A stretch of 64,000 nt of DNA from Micromonospora terminaliae (GTDB lineage: Bacteria > Actinomycetota > Actinomycetes > Mycobacteriales > Micromonosporaceae): the NCBI RefSeq assembly GCF_009671205.1, contig NZ_CP045309.1:5146001-5210000 (forward strand). Direction: 5' to 3'. A program made the translations under genes and the position numbers. The notes beneath the pieces are model-generated. The model ran no database searches. It was not told the DNA's origin and was given only the letters and a program-made list of their open reading frames with translations. Shown one piece after another: positions 46,241-55,408 of this stretch (its first letter is position 1; every line of letters starts with the position of its first letter).

Positions 46241-47476
46241 GTGACGGCCCCTGAACGTGTGCTCCGCTGGCGCGAGGCGATGTCCACGGCCCTCTACGGG
46301 CCGGACGGCTTCTTCGTCTCGGGCCCGGGACCTCTCGCTCACTTCCGCACGAGTGTCCACGCGTCGCCGGTCTTCGCCTCGTGCCTGCTTCGCCTGCTGT
46401 CTGCTCTCGATGCCACCCTCGGTCATCCCGCCCGGCTCGACGTGGTCGACGTCGGTGCTGGTCGGGGGGAGCTGTTGCGGTCGTTGTCGGTCGCCGTCGG
46501 GGTTTCCGGGGAGCCCGCCCGCTCCGGGCGGTCCGGCTTGATCCCTCCGCGGGCGGGCTCCCCGGAAACCCTGACCACCACGGCCGCCGTCCGCTCGTCG
46601 CCCTTCCTGTCGGCCTCCGCCGGGTCGCTTGCCACCGCGCCGGTTCCACTGGCCGAGCGGGTACGCCTCATCGCGGTCGAAAAGGCACCCCGACCTGCCG
46701 ATCTGCCGGCGGAGATCGAGTGGGTGGACGAGATCCCCCAGGGCGTCACGGGCCTGCTGGTGGCCACCGAGTGGCTGGACAACGTTCCGCTGGACCTGGC
46801 CGTGTGTACCCCCGAGGGCTGGCGGTACCTGCTGGTGGACCCGGCGACGGGCGAGGAGTCGACGGGTGAACCGGTGTGCGACGAGGACGCCGAGTGGCTG
46901 GACCGGTGGTGGTCTTCTGCGGTCCCGGACGCGACCGGGCTGACCACCGAGGGGTTCCGGGCGGCCCGGCCGGCGGAGGGATCAAGCCTGACCGCCCGGA
47001 GCCGGTCGGGCCGCCCGGAACCCCCCACCGGCGCAAGAGCCGAGATCGGCCGGACCCGCGACGACGCCTGGGCGGAGGCGGTGGGACACCTCGACCGGGG
47101 GCTGGCGTTGGCCGTGGACTACGGGCACCTGCGGGGCGGCCGGCCGGTCGGCGGGACGTTGACCGGGTATCGGGGCGGGCGGCAGGTGGCGCCGGTGCCG
47201 GACGGGTCATGTGACGTGACGGCGCACGTGGCCATGGACTCGGTCGCCTCTGCCGGTGAGCGGGTCGCGCGGTGTGCGTACACCCTGGTGTCGCAGCGGG
47301 AGGCGCTGCGGGCGCTCGGGGCCGACGGCGGGCGACCGCCGCTGAGCCTGGCCTCCCGGGACCCGGCCGGCTACGTGCGGGCGCTCGCCGCCGCGTCGGC
47401 GGTGGCCGAGTTGACCGACCCGGCCGGCCTCGGCGGGCACTGGTGGCTGCTGCAACCGGTCGACGTGGGGTCATGA
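46241..47476 (+). CDS. MidA/NDUFAF7-type SAM-dependent methyltransferase carrying two palindromic inserts
   Basis: A 411-residue protein of the DUF185/MidA family. It shows SAM motif [47 protein letters not shown] and the late motif [20 protein letters not shown] with [15 protein letters not shown]. Mitochondrial NDUFAF7 dimethylates an arginine of complex I subunit NDUFS2 (NuoD), and here the next gene downstream is a nuoD homologue, which supports the same role. Two palindromic elements (46500-46571 and 46951-47024) lie in frame inside the gene and add about 24 residues each of Arg/Gly/Ser/Pro-rich sequence. The GTG at 46241 is the probable start. Confidence 0.85.
   Translation: MTAPERVLRWREAMSTALYGPDGFFVSGPGPLAHFRTSVHASPVFASCLLRLLSALDATLGHPARLDVVDVGAGRGELLRSLSVAVGVSGEPARSGRSGLIPPRAGSPETLTTTAAVRSSPFLSASAGSLATAPVPLAERVRLIAVEKAPRPADLPAEIEWVDEIPQGVTGLLVATEWLDNVPLDLAVCTPEGWRYLLVDPATGEESTGEPVCDEDAEWLDRWWSSAVPDATGLTTEGFRAARPAEGSSLTARSRSGRPEPPTGARAEIGRTRDDAWAEAVGHLDRGLALAVDYGHLRGGRPVGGTLTGYRGGRQVAPVPDGSCDVTAHVAMDSVASAGERVARCAYTLVSQREALRALGADGGRPPLSLASRDPAGYVRALAAASAVAELTDPAGLGGHWWLLQPVDVGS
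46500..46571 (+). repeat. Coding palindromic element, copy 1
   Basis: A 23-bp arm (46500-46522, GGGTTTCCGGGGAGCCCGCC and CGC) is the exact reverse complement of 46549-46571. The 26-bp centre (46523-46548) is, on the minus strand, GGAGGGATCAAGCC then GGACCGCCCGGA. Total 72 bp, i.e. 24 codons, so the reading frame is kept. Confidence 0.92.
46951..47024 (-). repeat. Coding palindromic element, copy 2 (inverted)
   Basis: A 24-bp arm (46951-46974, GGGGTTCCGGGCGGCCCG and GCCGGC) pairs with 47001-47024 with one mismatch. The 26-bp centre 46975-47000 (GGAGGGATCAAGCC then TGACCGCCCGGA) is the reverse complement of the copy 1 centre with a single base difference. Arms differ between copies but stay self-complementary. 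Confidence 0.92.
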
Positions 47477-47574
47477 TCGTTGGCGGACCCGCTTCGGCCC
47501 GGTCGGCGTGTCGAGCCGCTGTGCCGCCGACGATCACCGCTGGGTCTGCCGGCCCGATCGGCGCACGTGGCACG

Positions 47575-48744
47575 ATGACGGACATGACCACCGACGCCGG
47601 CGACCTCCGCGAACTGACCGTCGGCACCGGGGCCGGCGGGGAGCAGCTCGGCACCGACATGGTGCTCAACATCGGGCCGCAGCACCCGTCGACGCACGGC
47701 GTGCTCCGGCTCAAGCTGGTGCTCGACGGCGAGCGGGTGGTCTCCGCCGAGCCGATCGTCGGCTACATGCACCGGGGCGCGGAGAAGCTGTTCGAGGTCC
47801 GCGACTACCGGCAGATCATCGTGCTGGCCAACCGGCACGACTGGCTCTCCGCGTTCTCCAACGAGCTGGGCGTGGTGCTCGCCGTCGAACGGCTCATGGG
47901 CATGGAGGTGCCGGAGCGCGCCACCTGGCTGCGGATGGCGCTCGCGGAGCTGAACCGGGTGCTCAACCACCTGATGTTCCTCGGCTCCTACCCGCTGGAG
48001 ATCGGCGCGATCACGCCGATGTTCTACGCGTTCCGCGAGCGGGAGACCATCCAGGCGGTCATGGAGGAGGTGTCCGGCGGCCGGATCCACTACATGTTCA
48101 ACCGGGTCGGCGGGCTCAAGGAGGAGGTGCCGGCCGGCTGGACCGGCCGGGCCCGGGCGGCCATCGGCGAGGTCCGGCGCCGGATGCCCGACCTGGACAA
48201 CCTCATCCGGCGCAACGACATCTTCCTGGCCCGTACCGTCGGGGTCGGCGTGCTGTCGGCTGCCGACGCCGCCGCGTTCGGCGCCTCCGGGCCGGTCGCC
48301 CGGGCCTCCGGACTCGACCTGGACCTGCGCCGGGACGAGCCCTACCTGGCGTACGACCAGCTTGACGTGCCCGTGGTCACCAAGACCGCCGGGGACTGCC
48401 ACGCCCGCTTCGAGGTGCTGCTCGACCAGGTGTACGCCTCGCTCGACCTCGCCGAGCAGTGCCTGGACCGGGTCGACCGGCTCACCGGGCCGGTGAACAC
48501 CCGGCTGCCCAAGGTGGTGAAGGCCCCCGAGGGGCACACCTACGCCTGGACCGAGAACCCGCTCGGCATCAACGGTTACTACCTGGTGTCGCGGGGCGAG
48601 AAGACCCCGTGGCGGCTCAAGCTGCGCACCGCCTCGTACGCCAACGTGCAGGCGCTCGCGACCCTGCTCCCGGGCTGCCTCGTGCCGGACCTGATCGCCA
48701 TCCTCGGCTCGATGTTCTTCGTGGTCGGGGACATCGACAAGTAG
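47575..48744 (+). CDS. nuoD: NuoD-like NADH-quinone oxidoreductase subunit D (orphan copy)
   Basis: A 389-residue protein of the 49-kDa complex I subunit/Ni-Fe hydrogenase large-chain family. Conserved blocks: [80 protein letters not shown], and the C-terminal [20 protein letters not shown] with GDIDK. In complex I this subunit helps form the quinone site. No other nuo genes flank it, so it is an additional copy beside the main nuo operon expected elsewhere. The gene starts at ATG 47575 or ATG 47584, about 100 bp after the MidA-type gene. Confidence 0.92.
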   Translation: MTDMTTDAGDLRELTVGTGAGGEQLGTDMVLNIGPQHPSTHGVLRLKLVLDGERVVSAEPIVGYMHRGAEKLFEVRDYRQIIVLANRHDWLSAFSNELGVVLAVERLMGMEVPERATWLRMALAELNRVLNHLMFLGSYPLEIGAITPMFYAFRERETIQAVMEEVSGGRIHYMFNRVGGLKEEVPAGWTGRARAAIGEVRRRMPDLDNLIRRNDIFLARTVGVGVLSAADAAAFGASGPVARASGLDLDLRRDEPYLAYDQLDVPVVTKTAGDCHARFEVLLDQVYASLDLAEQCLDRVDRLTGPVNTRLPKVVKAPEGHTYAWTENPLGINGYYLVSRGEKTPWRLKLRTASYANVQALATLLPGCLVPDLIAILGSMFFVVGDIDK

Positions 48745-48781
48745 CTCGGGGGCCCTCGACCAGTAGCTCGCGCGCTCTAGG

Positions 48782-50743
48782 TCAGCGCCAGCGGTCGGTG
48801 GACCGGGTGCCGCCGGCCCGGGGGGCGTCGTCGCGCGGCGGGTAGCCGTAGCGGGCCGGCTCGGGCTCGACCTGACGCCACTCCGGCTGGCCGCTGCGCT
48901 GCGTCGGTGGCCGCCACTCCTCCGGCACCGGCACCCCGCCGGCCGGGAGCGCCGGCCGGCTCTCCTCGGCCCAGCCGCCACCCGGCTCACCTGCGCTGCC
49001 CCGTACGGACGCCCAGCGGTCCTCGATCCGGTACTCGGTGCCGCCGCCGTCGGCGTGCACGGCGGCCCGCCGCTCGCCGACCCGGATCTCCCGGCCGTGC
49101 TCGTCGTCGCGGACCGCGGCCCACCGGTTGCCGGTGCGCAGCTCCGACCAGTAGTCGCCGTCCGGATCGTCGGCCGCCGCCCGGCCCGCGTCCGTCCCCG
49201 CCCAGTCGTCGGCCGCCCGCTCACCGTAGCCGGCGCGGTCGCCCTGCCCGGACCAGTTGCCGCGCCCGGCCCAGTCGGTGCCCGGATCGGTCCGGTCGCC
49301 CTGACCCGCCCAGGCACCGCCCTGCCCGGCGCGGTCGGCCTGACCCGCCCAGGTGCCCGGGCCACCGCGGGCGGCGTCGTCGCGCGCGGCACTGGACCTG
49401 GACCGGTCGGTGGACCAGCCCCGATCGTCGCCCTCGCGCGCCGGCAAACCCCGGTCGTCGTCCACCTGCCGTGCAGGCCAGCCGCGGTCCTCGTCCTCCC
49501 GCGCCGACCGGCCCCGGTCGTCGCTCTCCCGCGCGGACCACCCCTGGTCCTCGCCACGTGCCCGGCCGACGCCCGCCCACGGGTGTGCGCCGCCGGGTGT
49601 ACCCGACCAGGCGGCGTCCTCCCGCGAGCCGGCCGACCCGGACCAGCCGGTCTGGGCCGGGCGCTCGTCCCGGCCGGAGCGGGCACGCTCGTCGTCGGCG
49701 TCGCGGTAGCCGGGGCGGGAGCGGTCGTCGTCGGCGTCGCGGTAGCCGGAGCGGGCACGGTCGTCGTCGGCGTCGCGGTGCCCGGAGCGGGAGCGGTCGT
49801 CGTCGGCGTCCCGGTAGCCGGAGCGGGGGCGCTCCTCCGGCTCGGCGCCGCTCCATGGGCGGTCGTCCGAGGCCGGGGACCAGCGGCCGGCGTACCCGCC
49901 GTACCGGCTGCCGGCCGGGTCCGCGCCGCCGTCCACGATGGTGTGCCGGGTGGTGACGTGCACGGTCTCGGTGTGGTGCACCACCCCGACCGGACGGGGC
50001 TCCGGGCGGGGCTCCGGCTCGGGAGCGCGCGACGCACCGTAGACCCCCGCCTGCGGGCGGTCGGCGCCATAGACACCCGCCTGCGGGCGGTCCCCGCCGT
50101 AGCCGCCGGCCTGAGGGCGGTCCCCGCCGTAGCCGCCCGACTGGGCGCGGTCGGTGCCGTGGACCGGGCGGTCGGCGGCGGCGCCGTACCGGGTGCCGGA
50201 CTGCGGCCGGCGTGCGGCCTCGTCCTCGTCCCGCGCGGCGGGCTGCGCCCGGCCCGGCTCGGTGCGTGCCCGCCCCTCGTCGTAGGGCTCCGTGACCGGC
50301 ACCCGGGCCCGGCCACCGGCCGGTTCGTCCGCGGGGGACGTGGTCAGCCCCGCGGCGGCGGCGATGCCGGCGGCCGCGGCGTCGAGCCGGCGGCGCATCG
50401 CGATGACCGACTCCTCGGTCCGCTGGGCCTGGTCGAGCGCCTGGTTGCCGCGCTGGGCGGCGGCCACGATCTCCGCGCGCAACTCCCTGCGGAGCTGCTC
50501 GATCTCCTCGTGCAACTCCTCGGCGCCAGCCGCCCCGCCGCCGCTCTCGGCGCGCAGCGCGACGGAGAGACCGATCAGCACCACCGCGAGGATCGCCAGC
50601 ACGGCACCGAACCGGAGCGGGCCGTTGCCGTCGGCCACCAGCAGGATGAGCGCCGCCAGCGGCGCGAGCGCCACTCCGATCCAGAACAGGACGGTCAGCA
50701 GCTGGGGACTGCGGTTTCCGGCGGGGGCGACGGAGGCGGGCAT
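48782..50743 (-). CDS. Membrane protein with long repetitive charged tail
   Basis: A 653-residue protein. Two membrane helices lie near the N-terminus (LLTVLFWIGVALAPLAALIL and FGAVLAILAVVLIGLSVAL), followed by a coiled coil (LHEEIEQLRRELRAEIVAAA). The rest is disordered, Asp/Arg/Gly/Ser/Trp-rich, with tandem repeats: about five YGGDRPQAGG units (10 residues, near 50038-50155) and four to five SGYRDADDDRSR units (12 residues, near 49680-49840). Imperfect W/D/R repeats continue to a C-terminal part with RWAAVRDDEHGREIRVGERR. The ATG at 50743 gives MPASVAPAGNRSPQ. The role is unknown; such tails often scaffold or phase-separate. Confidence 0.75.
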   Translation of the reverse strand: MPASVAPAGNRSPQLLTVLFWIGVALAPLAALILLVADGNGPLRFGAVLAILAVVLIGLSVALRAESGGGAAGAEELHEEIEQLRRELRAEIVAAAQRGNQALDQAQRTEESVIAMRRRLDAAAAGIAAAAGLTTSPADEPAGGRARVPVTEPYDEGRARTEPGRAQPAARDEDEAARRPQSGTRYGAAADRPVHGTDRAQSGGYGGDRPQAGGYGGDRPQAGVYGADRPQAGVYGASRAPEPEPRPEPRPVGVVHHTETVHVTTRHTIVDGGADPAGSRYGGYAGRWSPASDDRPWSGAEPEERPRSGYRDADDDRSRSGHRDADDDRARSGYRDADDDRSRPGYRDADDERARSGRDERPAQTGWSGSAGSREDAAWSGTPGGAHPWAGVGRARGEDQGWSARESDDRGRSAREDEDRGWPARQVDDDRGLPAREGDDRGWSTDRSRSSAARDDAARGGPGTWAGQADRAGQGGAWAGQGDRTDPGTDWAGRGNWSGQGDRAGYGERAADDWAGTDAGRAAADDPDGDYWSELRTGNRWAAVRDDEHGREIRVGERRAAVHADGGGTEYRIEDRWASVRGSAGEPGGGWAEESRPALPAGGVPVPEEWRPPTQRSGQPEWRQVEPEPARYGYPPRDDAPRAGGTRSTDRWR

Positions 50744-50844
50744 GGCTGAGCAGACTACCGAGAGTTGCCCCGGTAGGGAACGGGCCGAAGGCCTCAATAT
50801 AAAGCCAATGACCAGGACTTCCCTAGGGCCGCGGCGGATGCCCC

Positions 50845-50871
50845 GCCGACGGGCCGGAACGGCCCGCCGGC
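50845..50871 (-). terminator. Terminator of the osmoprotectant-binding protein gene
   Basis: GCCGACGGGCC (50845-50855) pairs with GGCCCGCCGGC (50861-50871), one mismatch, around GGAAC. It lies 13 bp beyond the stop codon at 50885. Confidence 0.6.
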
Positions 50872-50884
50872 GCGGCGGCGGTGG

Positions 50885-51889
50885 TCAGCTCGCGGCGAGC
50901 GCGGCGTCGGAGGAGAACACCAGGCCGACGCTGGCCGCACCGGTCTTCAGGGCGTTCTTGGTCTGCGGGCCGCCCGCGTCGAGCGAGCTGAACGAGCCCG
51001 CCTTGAAGTCGTAGACCTCGACGAGGCCGGCCTGGCACTTCGGCCGCTGCGGGCACTCCGGCGGGCCGGCCAGCACGGTGGCGGTGCCGGAGCACTTGGC
51101 CGCCAGGTCGGAGAGGGTGGCGACCTGGTACTTGTCGGCGAAGGCCGTGGTCACCGCGAAGGCGTTCTGGTCCTGTGCCTGGGCGGGCTGGCCGAAGCTG
51201 ATGCCCACCTTGTCGCCGGCCGCCTTCAGCGCGCTGACGGTCTTGTCCAGCTCGGGCGAGGAGACCGGCTGGGCGTTCTTGCCGTTGGCCTTGGTGTTGA
51301 GGAACTCGGCCATGGTCGCCGCGTATTCGGGGACGACCTGGACCTGGCCCTTCTCCAGGGCCGGCTCGTAGAGCTCCCGGTTGCCGATGGTCTGCACCTT
51401 GACCTGGTAGCCGGCCGCGGTGAGTGCGATCTTGTAGAGCTCGGCGATGGTCTGGCTCTCGCTGAAGTTGCCGGCGCCGACCGTGACCTGGCCGCCGGGG
51501 CCCTTCTCGACGCCGTCGGTCAGGCCGTTGGCGTCGGCGAACTCCTTCGCCGCGACCTGCGGGGTCTTCCGGTCGACGTCGACGGCCCGGTTCAGCTCGA
51601 TCAGCTTGGGGGTGTCGAGCTTCGCGGAGACCTTGTCGAGCGCCGCGACGAGCTGCGGCGTGGCCGCCTTCGCGTTGAGCGCCGGGATGACGTTGTCGGT
51701 GTTCTGGAGCTTCTTGTCGTCGGTGAGGACCTTGAGCTTGTCGCCCGCCACCGGGGCGCAGCCGGCCCCCGAGGCGCCCTGCTGGGGCGCGTCGGTGCCG
51801 GAGGAACCGGCGCCACCGCAACCGGTGAGGAAGGTCGCCGCGGTGAGGACGCCGAGCGCCCCCACGGCCAATCGTGAACGTGCGTGCAT
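50885..51889 (-). CDS. Glycine betaine/choline (OpuC/OsmF-type) substrate-binding lipoprotein
   Basis: A 334-residue lipoprotein (lipobox FLTGCGGA, Cys about residue 24) of the QAT-family OpuAC/ProX fold. The substrate-binding core is VTVGAGNFSESQTIAELYKI, followed by VQTIGNRELYEPALEKGQVQ and VVPEYAATMAEFLNTK, which are family marks. Unusually, the first ~80 mature residues hold an extra domain (LKVLTDDKKLQNTDNVIPAL through DTPKLIELNRAVDVDRK) that looks like a second, partial copy of the C-terminal lobe. Cysteines PPECPQRPKCQ may pair. It is encoded next to two permeases and a divergent ATPase, completing an importer. Confidence 0.92.
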   Translation of the reverse strand: MHARSRLAVGALGVLTAATFLTGCGGAGSSGTDAPQQGASGAGCAPVAGDKLKVLTDDKKLQNTDNVIPALNAKAATPQLVAALDKVSAKLDTPKLIELNRAVDVDRKTPQVAAKEFADANGLTDGVEKGPGGQVTVGAGNFSESQTIAELYKIALTAAGYQVKVQTIGNRELYEPALEKGQVQVVPEYAATMAEFLNTKANGKNAQPVSSPELDKTVSALKAAGDKVGISFGQPAQAQDQNAFAVTTAFADKYQVATLSDLAAKCSGTATVLAGPPECPQRPKCQAGLVEVYDFKAGSFSSLDAGGPQTKNALKTGAASVGLVFSSDAALAAS

Positions 51890-52046
51890 CAGTGCCCGCC
51901 TTCCGTGTCCCGGCGCGACCCGTCTCGGGCCGGCCGCGTGTCCGACGGGCGGTCCGATCGAACGCCCGCGTCTCCAGCCAATATCTTCCAGAACCGACCG
52001 ACAACTCCGAGCGGGATTCGTCACCTGATCGTCACCCCCGAGGGGT

Positions 52047-52769
52047 TCAGGCCCCCGCCGTCGCGTCGGCCGCCCGCCGGTTCGCCGCGCGCCGGGCCCG
52101 GCGCAGCGGGCGCGGCGTGACCGCGCGCTCGACCAGCGCGAGCACCCCCTCGACGAGCAGCGACAACCCGGCCACCAGGACACCACCGGCGACGATCTGG
52201 CCGCCGCCGGCCGCGATGTCCAGCCCGAAGCCGGCCCGGATGATCTGCCCGAGCCCGCCGCCGTTGACGAACGAGGCCAGCGCCGCGGTGGCCACCACCT
52301 GGACGGCGGCGGTGCGGAACCCGGCCGCCAGGTAGGGCACCGCGAGCGGCAGCTCCACCCGGCGCAGCACCTGCCCGCCGGAGAGTCCCATCCCGCGCGC
52401 CGCGTCCCGGGCCTCCGGGTCGGCCTGCCGTACCCCCGTGTACGCGTTGGCGAGCAACGGCGGCACCGCGAAGACCGCGAGCGCGACCACCACGGCCGGC
52501 CGGCCGAAGCCGAGGAAGGTCAGCGGCAGGATGGTCAGCAGGGCCAGGGTCGGGATGGCGAGTGTGACGTTCGACACCAGCAGCACGAGGCCTCCGCCCC
52601 GGCCGCTGTGGCCGAGCCAGAGCCCGATCGGCCAGGCCACCAGGCAGCCGAGCAGCACGGCCAGCGCGGACATGCTCAGGTGCTCGCCCAGCCGGTCGAG
52701 GATGCCGCCCGGATTCGTCCAGTTGAGCGGGTCGTTCAACCAGACGACCGCCTGCTGCACCGGGTTCAT
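52047..52769 (-). CDS. Osmoprotectant ABC transporter permease (OpuCB/ProW type)
   Basis: A 240-residue inner membrane protein with five to six helices and the BPD_transp_1 signature (EAA loop around DPEARDAARGMGLSGGQVLR). Segments include HLSMSALAVLLGCLVAWPIG and VTLAIPTLALLTILPLTFLG; GGGLGQIIRAGFGLDIAAGG matches the C-terminal OpuC permease pattern. It overlaps the other permease gene by 4 bp (ATGA). Confidence 0.93.
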   Translation of the reverse strand: MNPVQQAVVWLNDPLNWTNPGGILDRLGEHLSMSALAVLLGCLVAWPIGLWLGHSGRGGGLVLLVSNVTLAIPTLALLTILPLTFLGFGRPAVVVALAVFAVPPLLANAYTGVRQADPEARDAARGMGLSGGQVLRRVELPLAVPYLAAGFRTAAVQVVATAALASFVNGGGLGQIIRAGFGLDIAAGGGQIVAGGVLVAGLSLLVEGVLALVERAVTPRPLRRARRAANRRAADATAGA

Positions 52770-53452
52770 GAGTTCCGTCCCCGCAGCCAGGGGGTGAGCA
52801 GCCGGCCGACGCCGGCCAGGATCAGGTCGAGCACCAGCGCCAGCAGCACGCAGAGCACGGTGCCGGTCATGATCTCGGCCTTGTAGAAGTTGTTCTGGAA
52901 GCCGGCGAAGATGAGCTGGCCGAGGCCGCCCCGGCCGACCACCACGCCCACCGTGACCAGCGCCACCGTGGAGACCGTGGCCAGGCGTACGCCGGTGAGG
53001 ATGCCGGGCAGCGCCAGCGGCAGCTCGATCCGGAACAGGCGGCCCCAGCGGCCGTAGCCCATGCCCTCGGCGGCCTCGCGCACCTCGGGCGGCACCTGGT
53101 TCAGCCCGGCCAGCGCGTTGCGCACGATCACCAGCAGCGCGTAGAGCGCCACCACGGTGAGCACGGTGATCGCGCCGATGCCCAGGTAGGGCGCCAGGAA
53201 GGCGAACAGCGCCAGCGACGGGACCGTGTAGAGCACCCCGGTCAGCGCCACGATCGGCCCGGCCAGGGAGCGGAACCAGTACGCGGCCACCGCGAGCGGC
53301 AGCGCCACCAGCGCCGCGATGAGCACGGCCCGGGCGGTCAGCCAGGTGTGCTCGCGCAGCGCGGCGAGGATCGTGTCAGAGTTGTCCCGCACGTACTGCC
53401 AGGAGAACCACGGGTTACCCGGCGCGGCCCGGTAGCTCAGGTGGAGGGACAC
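52766..53452 (-). CDS. Osmoprotectant ABC transporter permease
   Basis: Up to 228 residues, with helices such as LIAALVALPLAVAAYWF and GITGV-type loops; the EAA loop is VPPEVREAAEGMGYGRWGRL, and GRGGLGQLIFAGFQNNFYKA ends the core. It pairs with the 52047-52769 permease. The GTG at 53452 is only 2 bp from the GTG of the divergent ATPase gene. A start at GTG 53392 (VRDNSDTILAAL) would leave a 62-bp spacer and still keep all helices, and may be the real one. Confidence 0.9.
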   Translation of the reverse strand: MSLHLSYRAAPGNPWFSWQYVRDNSDTILAALREHTWLTARAVLIAALVALPLAVAAYWFRSLAGPIVALTGVLYTVPSLALFAFLAPYLGIGAITVLTVVALYALLVIVRNALAGLNQVPPEVREAAEGMGYGRWGRLFRIELPLALPGILTGVRLATVSTVALVTVGVVVGRGGLGQLIFAGFQNNFYKAEIMTGTVLCVLLALVLDLILAGVGRLLTPWLRGRNS

Positions 53453-53454
53453 AC

Positions 53455-54441
<987 letters not shown>

Positions 54442-54459
54442 GCCGTCCGGCCGGGCGGG

Positions 54460-54960
54460 CTAGGCCCGGCCGCCCAGGCTGGCCAGGCCGACGATCCAGC
54501 CCGCGAAGAAGCCGTAGGTGACGCCGGTGCTGGCCGCCTGGAAGGCGGCGAAGAGCGAGCCGTGCGGCCCGAGGAGGGTGGCCAGCAGGGCCGTGCACCC
54601 GCCCGCCAGCGCGTACGCGCCCCAGCCGGAGAAGAACTGGCTGCCCGAGCTCTCCACCCGGGCCACCTGCGGGCCGGGCAGCAGGTAGAGCAGCGCCGCG
54701 GCCAGCACGATCAGCAGGATCGCCCGCAGGTTGGTGGCGAGCACGCCCTGCGCCGGGTCGTCGGCGTGCAGCCGCCAGGCCGGCCAGGCGAGCAGCCGGA
54801 GGAACCAGCCACCGGCCCCGGTCGGGTCGGTGTGGTCCTGCACCCAGCCCACGTAGACGGGGCTGCCGCCGACCGCGACGAGCAGGAGCACGGCGAGCGT
54901 GCCGGTGCCGGCGGCCGTGCCGTAGGGGGCCACGGTCCGGGGGCGGTTGGTGAGGGCCAT
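54460..54960 (-). CDS. Small integral membrane protein
   Basis: A 166-residue protein with about four membrane segments: TGTLAVLLLVAVGGSPVYVG, NLRAILLIVLAAALLYLLPG, GWGAYALAGGCTALLATLLG and ASTGVTYGFFAGWIVGLASL. Between them is an external loop with HTDPTGAGGWF. I do not recognise the family. It is convergent with the ATPase gene (18 bp) and is read away from the next gene to its right. Confidence 0.65.
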   Translation of the reverse strand: MALTNRPRTVAPYGTAAGTGTLAVLLLVAVGGSPVYVGWVQDHTDPTGAGGWFLRLLAWPAWRLHADDPAQGVLATNLRAILLIVLAAALLYLLPGPQVARVESSGSQFFSGWGAYALAGGCTALLATLLGPHGSLFAAFQAASTGVTYGFFAGWIVGLASLGGRA

Positions 54961-55041
54961 GGAGCGGTCAGTTCCCGGGCCGCCGCGCCGGGCAAACCTG
55001 CGTACCCGGGAAACCGCCGGGGGCCGGCGGGTGGTCACCGC

Positions 55042-55350
55042 CTAGTGCTTCAGCAGGTAGTCGATGAAGGCGGCCCGCAGCAGCGGCGTGGACTCCTGCT
55101 CCTCGTAACCGTGCCCGGTCATCTCCCGCCACAGGGCGTTGGCCTCGTCGATGATCGGCCCGATCGAGTTGGGAGCGCCGTCCAGGATCGCGGCCTCGTC
55201 CGCGTTGGGCATGTGCCGCAGCACCGTCCAGAAGAACTCGATGTCGCGGCGCTCCCGGGCCAGGTGGAACGCCTGCTCGCGCAGGTCCTCGGTGGAGAGC
55301 TTGTCCAGCTCGTCGAAGGTACGGCCGCCGGGGGCAGGAGTCTCCGTCAT
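55042..55350 (-). CDS. Conserved small acidic protein
   Basis: A 102-residue soluble protein, mostly helical (LDKLSTEDLREQAFHLARER, IEFFWTVLRHMPNADEAAIL, SIGPIIDEANALWREMTGHG, PLLRAAFIDYLLKH). Its look is of a conserved actinobacterial protein of unknown function. It starts at ATG 55350. The neighbours to either side are membrane proteins, so no role can be read from context. Confidence 0.7.
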   Translation of the reverse strand: MTETPAPGGRTFDELDKLSTEDLREQAFHLARERRDIEFFWTVLRHMPNADEAAILDGAPNSIGPIIDEANALWREMTGHGYEEQESTPLLRAAFIDYLLKH

Positions 55351-55408
55351 GCCGCCGAGCCTAACCGGCGAGATCAGCTCCGGCCGGACGGACGCGACCC
55401 CCGCGCCG

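Noticed and set aside
49680..50155. Regularly spaced DNA repeats, considered as a CRISPR array
   Set aside because: The repeats are directly adjacent with no unique spacers, in frame in a long gene, and encode protein repeats.
47371..50316. A 981-codon open frame on the minus strand
   Set aside because: It overlaps nuoD antisense and the repetitive membrane protein in another frame. Composition is almost only Arg, Pro, Thr, Ala and Gly.
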